In this document: positions 1 through 9,200 of the stretch, one piece after another
Numbering within the stretch: the first letter of the stretch is position 1
Layout: every line of letters begins with the position of its first letter
Assembly: GCA_046496815.1 (NCBI GenBank)
Contig: JAWOGN010000199.1
Coordinates: forward strand, 1-20,087
Direction: 5' to 3'
Length of the DNA: 20,087 nt
Source: JAWOGN01 sp046496815
GTDB lineage: Bacteria; Desulfobacterota; DSM-4660; Desulfatiglandales; Desulfatiglandaceae
Translations under genes and position numbers: made by a program
Notes under the pieces: model-generated
Seen by the model: the letters and a program-made list of their open reading frames with translations, nothing else
The model's database searches: none
What the model was told of the DNA's origin: nothing

Positions 1-600
1 CACACCGATCTTCATCCGCAATTGATTGGTGAAGATGATCACCGCATTGCTCTGCTTGATGGCGCCAGAGAGCTTACGCAGCGCCTGACTCATCAGCCGC
101 GCCTGAAGGCCGGGATGGGAATCCCCCATCTCACCCTCAATCTCCGCCCGCGGGACCAAGGCAGCGACGGAGTCAATGACAATCACGTCCACAGCGCCGC
201 TACGAACCAGAGCTTCAGCGATCTCCAGAGCCTGCTCGCCCGTATCGGGGTGCGAGATATAGAGGCTTTCGATATCCACGCCACACTGCTCGGCGTAGCG
301 CGGATCCATCGCATGCTCCATGTCGATGAAGGCAGCGACGCCGCCCTGCTTCTGCGCCTCCGCAACCATATGTTGCGCAATCGTCGTCTTGCCCGAACCC
401 TCGGGGCCGTAGATCTCGGTGATGCGGCCACGCGGCACCCCGCCGACGCCGAGGGCGATATCGAGGGCCAGGGACCCGGTGGGAATCACCTCCACATTGA
501 GATGAGACGCATCTCCCAGCCGCATCAAAGCGCCATCGCCGAAGCGCCGCTTGATCTGCGCAACGGCCTGTTCCAGTGCCTTCTCCCGTCCGTCTGCCAT
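1..600 (-). CDS. recA: RecA recombinase, N-terminal 200 residues (runs off left edge)
   Basis: RecA is the DNA-dependent ATPase that forms filaments on single-stranded DNA for homologous recombination and triggers LexA self-cleavage. Reading the minus strand from the ATG at 600-598 gives an uninterrupted 200-codon frame with no stop before the window edge, so the C-terminal part is missing only because of the window. Visible motifs: Walker A GPEGSGKT at residues 65-72, the EHAMDPRYA segment near 96-104, Walker B VDVIVIDSVAALVPRAE near 139-155, and FTNQLRMKIGV at the edge. The start is fixed by a GGGAGG Shine-Dalgarno about 8 nt upstream and by the usual short basic N-terminus. Third positions are strongly GC-rich, unlike the genes right of 1060. 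Overlapping frames on the other strand are shadows. Identity is near certain; the lineage (Chloroflexota-like) is only an impression. Confidence 0.96.
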   Translation of the reverse strand, partial: MADGREKALEQAVAQIKRRFGDGALMRLGDASHLNVEVIPTGSLALDIALGVGGVPRGRITEIYGPEGSGKTTIAQHMVAEAQKQGGVAAFIDMEHAMDPRYAEQCGVDIESLYISHPDTGEQALEIAEALVRSGAVDVIVIDSVAALVPRAEIEGEMGDSHPGLQARLMSQALRKLSGAIKQSNAVIIFTNQLRMKIGV

Positions 601-712
601 CGTAGGCCTCCCTGTCTTGCTCTGTCAAGTGAGTCGGCTGACGAGCCTACGCCCATCCCCGACAAGGTTCCGATTTGATGCCCGCTGTCGTAAGAACGCG
701 CCCAGCACTTTG

Positions 713-741
713 ATTATAGTACAAACGTTCTAAAAACACAA
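713..741 (-). promoter_or_regulatory. recA promoter (-35 TTGTGT, -10 TATAAT)
   Basis: On the minus strand, TTGTGT at 741-736 is followed after exactly 17 bases by a perfect TATAAT at 718-713, about 110 bases upstream of the recA ATG. The spacing and the perfect -10 make this a convincing sigma70-type promoter, and its spacer carries the LexA-like palindrome. The region between promoter and start would be an untranslated leader of about 100 bases. Confidence 0.7.
717..732. promoter_or_regulatory. LexA/SOS-box-like operator in the recA promoter
   Basis: The minus strand reads TAGAACGTTTGTACTA, an imperfect palindrome matching the GAAC-N4-GTTC SOS box known from Gram-positive and several other phyla with one mismatch (GTAC instead of GTTC). 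It lies in the spacer between the -35 and -10 of the recA promoter and touches the -10, which is where a repressor would block polymerase. It implies SOS control of recA. The call rests on motif plus position; LexA itself is not in the window. Confidence 0.65.
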
Positions 742-744
742 TAG

Positions 745-1059
745 TCAGTGACGACGGCGACCCGTCCTGGACGAGGATTCACCGACCGCGCCGGAGCCGC
801 CAAGATACGGAGGCGCTTTGATCTCAAAGATGGTGCAACGGGAGACATCCATAAACCGGATGCTCAGCTTGGGGTCCAGCTCCCGGATCGGCGACGCTGT
901 GGTGACAACGGTGGGGAGCCGCGCCACATAGCGGGAGTTGATGAGTTGGAAGAGCTTCTCCTTGGCCCAAGGTGTGGCGCTTTCGGTACCCAGGTCATCG
1001 AGGACCAACAACGGCGCCCGCTTAACTTCCTCAAAGCGTTTGTCGAGGGATACATTGCT
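745..1059 (-). pseudogene. DnaC-like AAA+ ATPase (helicase loader type), N-terminus missing
   Basis: The minus-strand frame from 1059 to the stop at 747-745 encodes the C-terminal half of a DnaC/IstB-type AAA+ ATPase. It shows Walker B LLVLDDLG, the following ESATPWAKEKLFQLINSRY helix region, a sensor-1-like PTVVTTASP and an arginine-finger-like IRFMD near the end. The Walker A half and the N-terminal domain are absent. The frame is closed immediately upstream by TAA (1062-1060), and family resemblance stops at about 1053. A TTG at 1011 could serve as a start but would begin inside Walker B, so it is not a believable native start. The gene ends just upstream of the recA promoter, in the same orientation. 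This is either a genuine truncation or, equally likely, the edge of a foreign sequence joined during assembly. Confidence 0.75.
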
Positions 1060-1538
1060 TTATTTTTTTCCAATTTTTGATTCGTTGGGTGATGAGGCCT
1101 TTGGGGATTTTTCTGTCCGTACCGCCGGCGGCGCAAACGGAAGCGCTGCTCTGAGCTGAAGCCATCGCTTGCGCCGAGCCGCACGCGATGGCACATGTTG
1201 AGATATTTTTTTTTGGATTTACATTGTGAATTGTTGTACATGACGGCGCATCGGCTTTGGGGGAACCCCGAAAATCAGTTTCATTGCCGTGCCATCGGAC
1301 ATACTTCCATTTGCAACCACGCCTTTTTGACAGACATGGACGCCATTCTCGGTTCATGTCAAAATCTTGAAAGTGGCGTTGCGGAGCCAGGACAGCCGAA
1401 ACTCAAATCATCCTGCGTGATGCAACCTGACTTGAGCGACTCAAAACCTGCTTTTAGAACAGTGGGAACATCAGACCTTGAAATGGCCATATCCAGCGCT
1501 GTGAACAGGGCAACTCACCAACCGTGGAGGATCGTATC
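1060..1538. other. Gene-free stretch upstream of the metF/hdrA operon
   Basis: About 480 bases without a convincing gene. Overlapping frames on both strands are short, low-complexity or Cys/Arg-rich and lack ribosome binding sites. The stretch begins with AT-rich sequence at the DnaC break, contains a 10-base palindrome CCGCCGGCGG (1122-1131), a strong hairpin at 1161-1192 followed by a T-run at about 1206-1214, and small inverted repeats such as TTGAG-CGA-CTCAA (1432-1444). The operon promoter should be here, but I found no good -35/-10 pair: a TTGACA at 1327-1332 has no matching -10. I do not recognise a known riboswitch. Confidence 0.5.
1161..1192 (+). terminator. Strong hairpin with downstream T-run (possible terminator)
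   Basis: An 8-bp perfect outer stem GCCATCGC (1161-1168) / GCGATGGC (1185-1192) continues past one T/C mismatch into a 4-bp inner stem TGCG (1170-1173) / CGCA (1180-1183) with loop CCGAGC. A run of nine T follows at about 1206-1214, some 13 bases after the stem. That is further than in a textbook intrinsic terminator, so another structured-RNA role is possible. The fold is seen in the sequence; the function is inferred. Confidence 0.4.
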
Positions 1539-2414
1539 ATGCCGCTAAAACAAAAAATTGAGTCAGGTGAATTTGTTGTGCTCGGAGAATTTGAACCACC
1601 CAAAGGCGCAGACTTCTCTTCCCTGTTGAGGAGCGCCACCCAGATTAAAGGTCGCGTTGACGCGCTGGTGGTTCCGGAGATGGCCAATGCCGTTATGAAG
1701 GGCAGCTCACTCGGCGGCTGTGCGTTTCTTCAGGCGCATGGATTCGAGACGATTTTTCAAGTCTGCTGTCGAGATCGGAACCGATTGGCCCTTCAGGCGG
1801 ATATCCTTTCGGCCGGCGCCCTGGGCATTCCCAACATCATGGCCGTCACCGGTGAAGATATTCGGCATGGGGATCATCCACAGGCCCGCACGGTTTATGA
1901 CTTGGATCTGATACAACTCCTCGAAACGCTTCAAACGTTTCAAAACGGCAAAGACATGGTGGGTATTGAACTGGCAGGTGCCCCGCATTTTTTTACCGGC
2001 ACGGCGATCAATGCGGGGGCTCTCGGCGGCGCCTTGGATGTAGAGCTCGAAAACCTCGAAAAAATGATAGATGCAGGTGTCCGATTTCTCCTGACGACCC
2101 CCCTCTTTGATCTGCACCGCTTTCAGCAATTCATCAAACGGGTTGATACGAGCCGGGTCGCGGTGATACCGACAATTATGCTCCTAAAATCGGCGGGTAT
2201 GGCCCGGTATATCGATCGGAATATCAAACATATCTCCATCCCAAAGGCAATGATCCGGGACATTCAAAAAGCGCCGGATAAATTAAAGCAATGTATACGA
2301 TTGGCTGCAGAACTCATCGGTCAACTGAAAAATATGGGAATGGCAGGGGTCATGATTTCAACGGTTGGCTGGGAGGACAAACTCCCGCAGGTCCTTGATG
2401 CAGCAAAGCTATAG
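1539..2414 (+). CDS. Methylenetetrahydrofolate reductase-like protein 1 (MetF family)
   Basis: A 291-residue TIM-barrel flavoprotein of the MetF family, which reduces 5,10-methylene-THF to 5-methyl-THF in the methyl branch of the Wood-Ljungdahl pathway and in methionine synthesis. The N-terminal GEFEPPKG (residues 16-23) matches the conserved FEFFPP region, with Glu17 in the place of the catalytic Glu28 of the E. coli enzyme. CRDRNRLALQADIL and YDLDLIQLLETL are conserved core segments shared with the second MetF of this operon. ATG 1539 is preferred over GTG 1524 because GGAGG (1526-1530) sits 8 bases upstream of the ATG. It is the first gene of the operon, 13 bases before hdrA1. It is shorter than and clearly diverged from metF2 and has no adjacent metV, so its exact substrate is less certain than its family. 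Confidence 0.9.
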   Translation: MPLKQKIESGEFVVLGEFEPPKGADFSSLLRSATQIKGRVDALVVPEMANAVMKGSSLGGCAFLQAHGFETIFQVCCRDRNRLALQADILSAGALGIPNIMAVTGEDIRHGDHPQARTVYDLDLIQLLETLQTFQNGKDMVGIELAGAPHFFTGTAINAGALGGALDVELENLEKMIDAGVRFLLTTPLFDLHRFQQFIKRVDTSRVAVIPTIMLLKSAGMARYIDRNIKHISIPKAMIRDIQKAPDKLKQCIRLAAELIGQLKNMGMAGVMISTVGWEDKLPQVLDAAKL

Positions 2415-2427
2415 AGGGGGGTAAGGC

Positions 2428-5400
2428 ATGAGTAAGAAAAAAACCAACGATATATTAGGTTCGGTCATGGTCGTGGGCGGTGGTATCACCGGTCTGCAAT
2501 CGGCATTGGATCTTGCTGAGACCGGATATTATGTCTATTTGGTGGAAAAAACACCCGCCATTGGCGGTGCCATGGCTCAGCTGGATAAGACCTTTCCCAC
2601 CAATGACTGTGCCATGTGAATTCTTTCACCCAAACTGGTCGAGGTCGGCCGGCACTTAAATATCGAACTGCTCACCCTTTCAGAGGTTACCAGTATTGAT
2701 GGAAAACAGGGTCATTTCCATGTCACAATTAAAAAGTCCCCTCGTTACGTGGATGAAGAAAAGTGTATAGCCTGCGGCATTTGCGCCCAAAAATGTCCTG
2801 CCAAGGCCATTGACGAATTCAACGAAGGCCTTTCAACCAGAAAGGCGGCCTATATCCCGTACGCTCAGGCCGTTCCTCTGAAATATGCCATTGATCCGAT
2901 AAAATGTATCTACTTTATTAAAGGCAAATGTAAGGCCTGCGAAAAATTTTGTCCGGCCGGTGCAATTAGATTTGATGATAAAGAACAGACCATCAAGATT
3001 GATGTAGGCTCGGTCATTCTAACCGGTGGATTTCAACCCTTTGACCCTTCCAGATTCGATGTTTACCAGTATTCCAACTATGGAAATGTGGTGACAAGCA
3101 TGGAGTTTGAACGAATACTCTCCGCCGGCGGTCCCTACGCCGGCGAGATAACACGCCTTTCCGACCAAAAGGATGCCAAAAAGATCGCATGGCTGCAGTG
3201 TATCGGCTCTCGTGAAATCAACCGGTGCGATAACGGGTACTGCTCATCGGTTTGCTGCATGTATGCCATCAAAGAGGCCCTAATGGCCAAAGAGCACATC
3301 GGGAGCGATTTCATGGGTGCCATATTCAATATGGATATTCGGACCCACGGAAAAGGCTTCGAAAGATACTATGAGCGGGCAAAATCCGAGGGGATTCGTT
3401 TTATACGTTCAAGAGCGCACTCCATAAACGAAGCAGATGACAGCGGTACACTCAAAATTGGCTATGTTGAAGAATCCGGCGACATGAAGGAAGAAGAATT
3501 TGACATGGTAGTTCTATCGATTGGCATGGAACCGACCGCATCTGCCGTTGAAATGGCTCGGAACTTGGGGCTCGAACTTAACCGGAACAATTTTGTTCAT
3601 ACAGACGACTTCTCACCGGTCACTACCTCCCGACCCGGGATTTATGTTGCGGGCGTCTTGCAGGGGACCAAGGATATCCCACAGTCTGTGACTGAAGCAA
3701 GTGCCGCTGCATGTGCAGCGGCTCTCAGCCTGACGAACTCCAGAGGGGAACTCTCCAGAGAAAAGGTATTCCCTAAAGAAAACGATGTGAGCGACCAGGA
3801 GCCGCGCATCGGCGTCTTCGTGTGTAACTGCGGCACCAATATAGGAGGGTTTGCCGATGTTCCGGCCATTGCAGAATACTCGAAGTCACTGCCCAATGTG
3901 GTAAATGTTGAAGAAAATCTCTTCACATGCAGTCAGGATACCCAGGAAAAAATAGTCGAAGTGATCAAAAAGCATAAACTGAATCGTATTGTGGTGGCTG
4001 CCTGCACACCCACCACCCACGAACCTCTTTTCCGGGAGACCCTTCGTAATGCCGGATTGAATGAAAATCTGTTTGAAATGGCAAATATCCGGAACCAGTG
4101 TACATGGGTTCACTCCCATAACAAAGACGAAGCCACTGAAAAAGCTAAGGACCTTGTCAGAATGGCCGTTTCCAAGTCTTCTCTTTTAGAGCCTATTCCC
4201 GACCTCACTGTGGACATTGAAAAGTCTGCACTTGTTGTAGGGGGAGGGGTTGCGGGAATGACGGCTGCGTTGAGTCTTGCCGATCAGGGTTTTCCAGCAA
4301 CGATTGTTGAAAAGTCAGAGGCATTGGGGGGGGCTGCAAGTGACGTGAAAACAACATGGAGAGGCAAGGATGTAGAAGCATACCTTTCCAGCCTTATACA
4401 AACGGTCAAACGCCACCCAACGGTAGAAGTCTATTTGAATGCCGAAGTAATTCATTCTTCCGGTTTTGTCGGTAACTTTGAAACGGAAGTCCTCTCTGAA
4501 GGAAAGACACACCGAATTAAGCATGGGGTTGGTGTCATTGCAACCGGGGCCCAAGCCGCCGACTCGGATGAATATCTCTGTGGCAAGAGCCCCAGAGTCA
4601 CACGCTGGCACGAACTTGAAAAGAGCCCCGATAAAATCAGGAATGCCGGGACGGTTGTCTTTATCCTCTGTGTGGGGTCACGGGATGAAAACAGGCCTTA
4701 TTGTTCACGGATCTGCTGCACTTCTTCCATTTCCCAGGCGCTTCATTTCAAAGAACAAAACCCCGATATTAAAGTGTTTGTATTATATCGGGATATAAGA
4801 ACATACGGGGAGAAAGAATCGCTCTACCAGGAAGCCAGAGAGAAAGGGATTGTTTTTATCCGGTATACCCTCGAAAAAAAGCCTGTTGTCAATGAAGTGG
4901 ATGATGGCCTTGAGATACGTGTGTTTGATTCCATCCTTCAAAGGGAACTGCTAATCAAGGCAGATATCCTCAATCTGGCCACTGCGATCGAACCAACGGG
5001 CCATGAAGATCTTGCCGGTCATTTCAAGCTTCCCCTAGGCGATGACAATTTTTTTGTTGAAGCCCATGCAAAGCTGAGACCTGTGGATTTTGCAACTGAT
5101 GGGCTGTTCGTTTGTGGCATGGCGCATTATCCCAAACCGATTGATGAGAGTATTTCGCAGGCCATGGCTGCGGCCGGCAAAGCTGCCATTGTGCTCTCCA
5201 GGCCTTTTATTAAGATTTTACCCCTGGTTTCCCAAGTGGACCTGGATATGTGCATTGGATGTGGGCTGTGTGCAGAGGTATGTAATTTCGGAGCCATCAT
5301 AATGGAGGAGGTTGAGGGAAAGGGTTTTCGCGCAAGGAATGTTTCAGCATCCTGCAAGGGTTGTGGGCTGTGCGCGGCTTCCTGTCCGCAAAAGGCCATT

Positions 5401-5457
5401 GACATGCTCCAATTCAGGGATCGCCAGCTTCTTGCGGCAGTTTCGGCTGTAAAATGA
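2428..5457 (+). CDS. hdrA: Selenocysteine-containing double-length HdrA (copy 1)
   Basis: A 1009-residue HdrA-type flavoprotein/iron-sulfur protein, the FAD subunit at which Hdr complexes split or confurcate electrons. UGA at 2617-2619 (residue 64) is read as Sec within FPTNDCAM-U-ILSPKLVE, where HdrA proteins carry Cys or Sec. The frame is open on both sides with unbroken family similarity. Domains: thioredoxin-reductase-like FAD fold with GGGITG (17-22); inserted ferredoxin clusters C113/C116/C119/C123 and C160/C168/C171/C175; a C267, C272, C276-C277 cluster motif; an HdrA N-terminal-like domain starting IGVFVCNCG (461-469); a second FAD fold with GGGVAG (605-610) lacking the CAMU/C motif and insert; C-terminal ferredoxin clusters C942-C952 and C976-C986. 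Methanogen HdrA is about 650 residues, so this is a fused, rearranged form. The RBS is a G-rich tract just before the ATG. Soluble, cytoplasmic. Confidence 0.95.
2617..2652 (+). promoter_or_regulatory. UGA(Sec) codon and bSECIS-like hairpin in hdrA1
   Basis: UGA at 2617-2619. Beginning 16 bases behind it, CTGGTC (2635-2640) pairs with GGCCGG (2647-2652), 6 bp including two G-U pairs, around the loop GAGGTC. The distance fits bacterial SECIS elements, and the loop contains GGUC, as does the apical loop of the E. coli fdhF SECIS. A 24-base stretch covering the hairpin (2632-2655) is identical in hdrA2 at 6448-6471. Confidence 0.65.
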
Positions 5458-5476
5458 AAGGATAGGTAGGTGAAAA

Positions 5477-6229
5477 ATGGACCGATTTGAACCCAAAATA
5501 CTGGCGTTTTTGTGCAACTGGTGCGCATATGCTGCAGCGGATCTGGCCGGTGTATCGCGCTTTCAATATCCCTCGAATATAAAGCCGCTACGGGTCATGT
5601 GCTCTGCCAGGGTTGATCCTGTTTTTATCATCAAAGCGCTAAAGACGGGTTGGGACGGTATCCTGGTTTCAGGGTGACACATCGGTGACTGCCATTACCT
5701 GGACGGTAATGTTCAAGCCGAAAAAAAAATCCGTCTTACCCGGAAACTCCTTGATTTTGCGGCTATAGGAAAAGACAGGCTTCATCTCGCATGGTGTTCT
5801 TCATCCGAGGGGCAACGGTTTGCTGAAGTAGCAAATGAGGTGGTAACATCCATAAAAAGCCAAGGGGAGTTTGACTCTCAATCTTTCGAGCTGGAACTGG
5901 ATGCAGCCGAAATGACATTCGCTAGTGAAACGCTAAGATGGCTGGTTGGGAAGGAAGTCTCCCTGACGACAAAAGGCGATGTATACGGTCGAAAATGGGA
6001 CGTGAATCATTTTGAGGAAATTTTGACATCAGTCTTGGAAAGGGAGTATCAGAAAAATCTTATCTGGATTGCATTGACGGAAGGCTTGACTTCTGTGAGA
6101 GACATTAGCGGCCGCACCGGACTTGATCTTGACAGGATTTCTTTTCTGATTTCAGACCTTGAAAAGACGAATCGGGTAATGTTTAAGGGGCACCGTGATA
6201 GCGTGCCCGTATTTAAAACTGCAAGTTGA
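5477..6229 (+). CDS. mvhD: Selenocysteine-containing MvhD-like [2Fe-2S] subunit with C-terminal extension (copy 1)
   Basis: MvhD/FrhD-family proteins bind a [2Fe-2S] cluster and pass electrons between HdrA and a partner enzyme. The 250-residue frame contains UGA at 5675-5677 as residue 67 in ILVSG-U-HIGDCHY, where the family has Cys. Other conserved cysteines are C13 and C16 (CNWC), C42 (RVMCS) and C72. The MvhD part covers about 1-140; the remaining 110 residues are extra. Residues 194-246, with the pattern IALTEGLTSVRDISGRTG and then ISDLEKTNRVMFK, look like a winged-helix domain. HdrA2 starts 17 bases after the stop and hdrA1 ends 19 bases before the start, so it is cotranscribed. AGGTG lies 4 bases before the ATG. 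The Sec reading is supported by conserved sequence immediately on both sides of the UGA and by a perfect downstream hairpin. Confidence 0.93.
5675..5711 (+). promoter_or_regulatory. UGA(Sec) codon and bSECIS-like hairpin in mvhD1
   Basis: UGA at 5675-5677. Behind a 15-base gap, CATTACC (5693-5699) pairs perfectly with GGTAATG (5705-5711), 7 bp, enclosing the 5-base loop TGGAC with the G-rich character expected of a SelB-binding loop. It is the cleanest of the four hairpins, at almost the same distance from the UGA as in the other three genes. Confidence 0.65.
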
Positions 6230-6246
6230 GTAGTTGAGAGGTTGAA

Positions 6247-9200
6247 ATGGAAGCCAATAAGAATACAAAGAGCGGCACTGTAATGGTCATCGGCGCAGGG
6301 ATTGCGGGGATGCAGGCAGCCCTGGATCTTGCCGACTCCGGTTACTATGTTCATCTGGTGGAACAGCTGCCAAGCATCGGTGGCATGATGGCCCGACTGG
6401 ACAAGACCTTTCCGACCAATGATTGTGCCATGTGAATTATCTCGCCGAAACTGGTCGAGGTCGGCCGGCACATAAATATAAACATCATCACAAACACCGA
6501 AGTCGAAAGCGTCGAGGGCGAACCCGGAGACTTCAAGGTCACGCTGACAAGCCATCCTCGTTACATAGACCCGATCAAGTGCACGAGCTGCGGGGAATGC
6601 GCCAAACACTGTCCTGTCACTGCAGTCAACGCGTATAATTTAGGGCTGGATGAGAGAAAAGCGACGTACATACAGTATGCCCAGGCAGTACCCCTTGCCT
6701 TCGCAATCGACATTGATACCTGTATCGGTTGCGGTCTTTGTGAAATGATGTGCCTGGCAAAGGCCATTGATTATGAGGATAGTGAAAGGCGGAGCACGTT
6801 ATCGGTAGGTGCTGTAATTTTATGCCCCGGGAGTGAGGGTTTTGACCCATCGGGGCTGGATGTGTTTGGTTACGGAAAGTATTCAAATGTGGTGACAAGT
6901 GAGGAATTTGAAAGAATACTGAGCGCCTCCGGTCCCTATAGGGGGCATCTGATGCGCCCCCTTGACAGAGAAGCGCCCAAAAAAATCGCCTGGATCCAGT
7001 GCGTGGGTTCAAGGGATATCAACCTGTCTGGTAATGGATATTGCTCTTCCGTCTGTTGTATGTATGCGATTAAGGAGTCCATGATTGCCAAGGAGCACTC
7101 TCATGACGAACTCGACTGTGCCATATTTAACATGGACATAAGGAGCTTTGGAAAGGACTATGAGAAATACTACAACCGAGCGAAGGATGAGCAAGGGGTA
7201 CGTTTTATCAGATCCCGAATTCACTCCATTGAAGAAATTCAGGGAACCGGGGATTTGATCATAGGTTATACGGATGAAACAGGCCTGATAAAGCAAGAAA
7301 CCTTCAGCATGGTTGTGTTGTCCGTGGGGTTACGGATCCCCGACTCGGTTGCGAATTTGGCCAGACGTCTCAGAGTTGATATGAACCGGTACAATTTTGC
7401 AGTTACACCCCCATTTGATCCGGCACAAACATCACGACCTGGAATCTTTATTGGCGGTGCATTTCAAGGGCCGAAGGATATCCCCTCTTCCGTGACTGAA
7501 GCTGGTGCTGCTGCCTGTGCGGCCGGTACATTACTTTCCGATAGCAGGGGAACTGCCACAAAGTCCGTTGAGATGCCCACAGAGATTGATATTGAAAAAG
7601 CGGAAACCAGGATCGGCGTTTTTGTATGCAATTGCGGTATTAACATTGGTGGTGTGGTGGATGTCCCTGCGGTTGCCGATTATGCAGCCACGCTTCCCTA
7701 CGTATCGTTTGTCGACCAAAATCTTTTTACCTGCTCTCAGGACACCCAAGATAAAATAAGAGATGTCATAAAGGAAAAAAACCTCAATCGCGTTGTGGTC
7801 GCATCTTGTTCTCCCCGGACCCATGAGCCGCTTTTTCAGGAAACCCTTCAGGCATGCGGTCTTAATAAGTATCTCTTTGAGATGGCCAACATCCGAGACC
7901 AGGACTCCTGGGTTCATGGCAGTGATCCAAAGAGTGCTACGGAAAAGGCAAAGGACCTGGTTCGAATGGCCGTGGCCAGGGCAGGTCTTTTAAAACCTCT
8001 TACAGAGAAAAAGATCTCCATAAATAAGCGAGCTCTGGTGATCGGAGGTGGTGTCGCCGGAATGAACGCTGCGTTGAGTCTTGCCGACCAGGGCTTTGAA
8101 ACAGTAATCGTGGAGAAAGAGGCACAACTGGGTGGTCTCGCCGGCGATTTGACGGCCACCATTGAGGGTGCGGATATTCAGAGATACCTACTGGAGCTTG
8201 TAGATAAGGTCAGTAATCATAAAAAAATTCAGGTTCTTACCGAATCTCTCATCGTAGGATTTAGCGGTTTCAAGGGGAATTTTACCACAGAGATCATGGT
8301 AGGCCCGGGAATGTATGAACGCAAGATCGATCATGGTGTCGTGATTTTAGCCACCGGCGCAAATGAATACAAACCCACCGAGTATCTCTACGGGCAGGAC
8401 TATCGCGTAATGACCCAAATTGAACTGGGAAAACGGCTGGAGGCGAAGGGAGCAGAGGACCTCAAGACCGTGGTCATGATCCAGTGCGTAGGGTCCAGAA
8501 ATGAGGAAAAGCCCAACTGCTCGCGGGTGTGCTGCCAGAGCGCTGTTAAAAATGCCCTTCATATAAAGGAACTCAATCCCGATGCCATGATTTACATCTT
8601 ATACAGGGACATGCGAATGTACGGACTTCTGGAGGATTATTACACCGAGGCCAGGCAGCAAGGCATCCTATTCTCGAACTTTACTCAGGACCATCCACCC
8701 AAGGTGGAGGCAACCGACGAGGGCATCATGATCACGTTCAAAGATCACATCCTTCAGAGAGATCTCATCATTCCGGCGGATCTTTTGGCGCTGAGTGCAG
8801 GCATGGTGGCGGAAGACACAGAGGAATTGGCATCCATTCTAAAGTTGCCGAGGAACAATGAAGGCTATTTTATTGAGGCCCATGTCAAGTTGAGACCGGT
8901 GGATCTGGCCAACGACGGGATTTTCTTGTGCGGCACGGCGCACAGTCCCAAACTCATATCAGAGACGATCTCCCAGTCCCTTGCAGCCGCCTCCAGGGCC
9001 ACCATTTTCCTTTCCCAGTCAGAAATCACTTTGTCTGCTGTAACAGCAAAAGTGGATCCGGATCTGTGCGCAGCATGCCTTGTCTGTGTTAGAGCCTGTC
9101 CTTACGGCGTACCCCGTATCAACGAGGAAGGAGTCAGTGAGATTGATGAAGCGCTCTGCCACGGTTGCGGCACATGTGCTGCAGAATGCCCTGCAAAGGC

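Noticed and set aside
22..678. 218-residue plus-strand open frame
   Set aside because: It lies antisense to recA, which has intact Walker motifs; the long frame is due to GC-rich codon bias.
1189..1203. Sigma54-type promoter around TGGCAC
   Set aside because: The -24 GG is present, but the -12 GC does not fall at the required spacing.
1060..1538. Known riboswitch (c-di-GMP, SAH, THF) upstream of the folate operon
   Set aside because: Several small hairpins exist, but I could not match the conserved cores of these classes.
1195..1548. 117-residue plus-strand open frame before metF1
   Set aside because: No Shine-Dalgarno, no recognisable family, unstructured composition, and it runs into the ribosome binding site and start of metF1.
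2617..2619. The UGA in hdrA1 (and likewise those in mvhD1, hdrA2, mvhD2) as pseudogene mutations or sequencing errors
   Set aside because: All four are UGA, all at conserved Cys sites, all in phase with downstream coding sequence and followed by a hairpin at the same distance.
5455..5457. The terminal UGA of hdrA1 as a further Sec codon
   Set aside because: The protein is complete at this point after the last ferredoxin motif, and a TAG stop follows four codons later.
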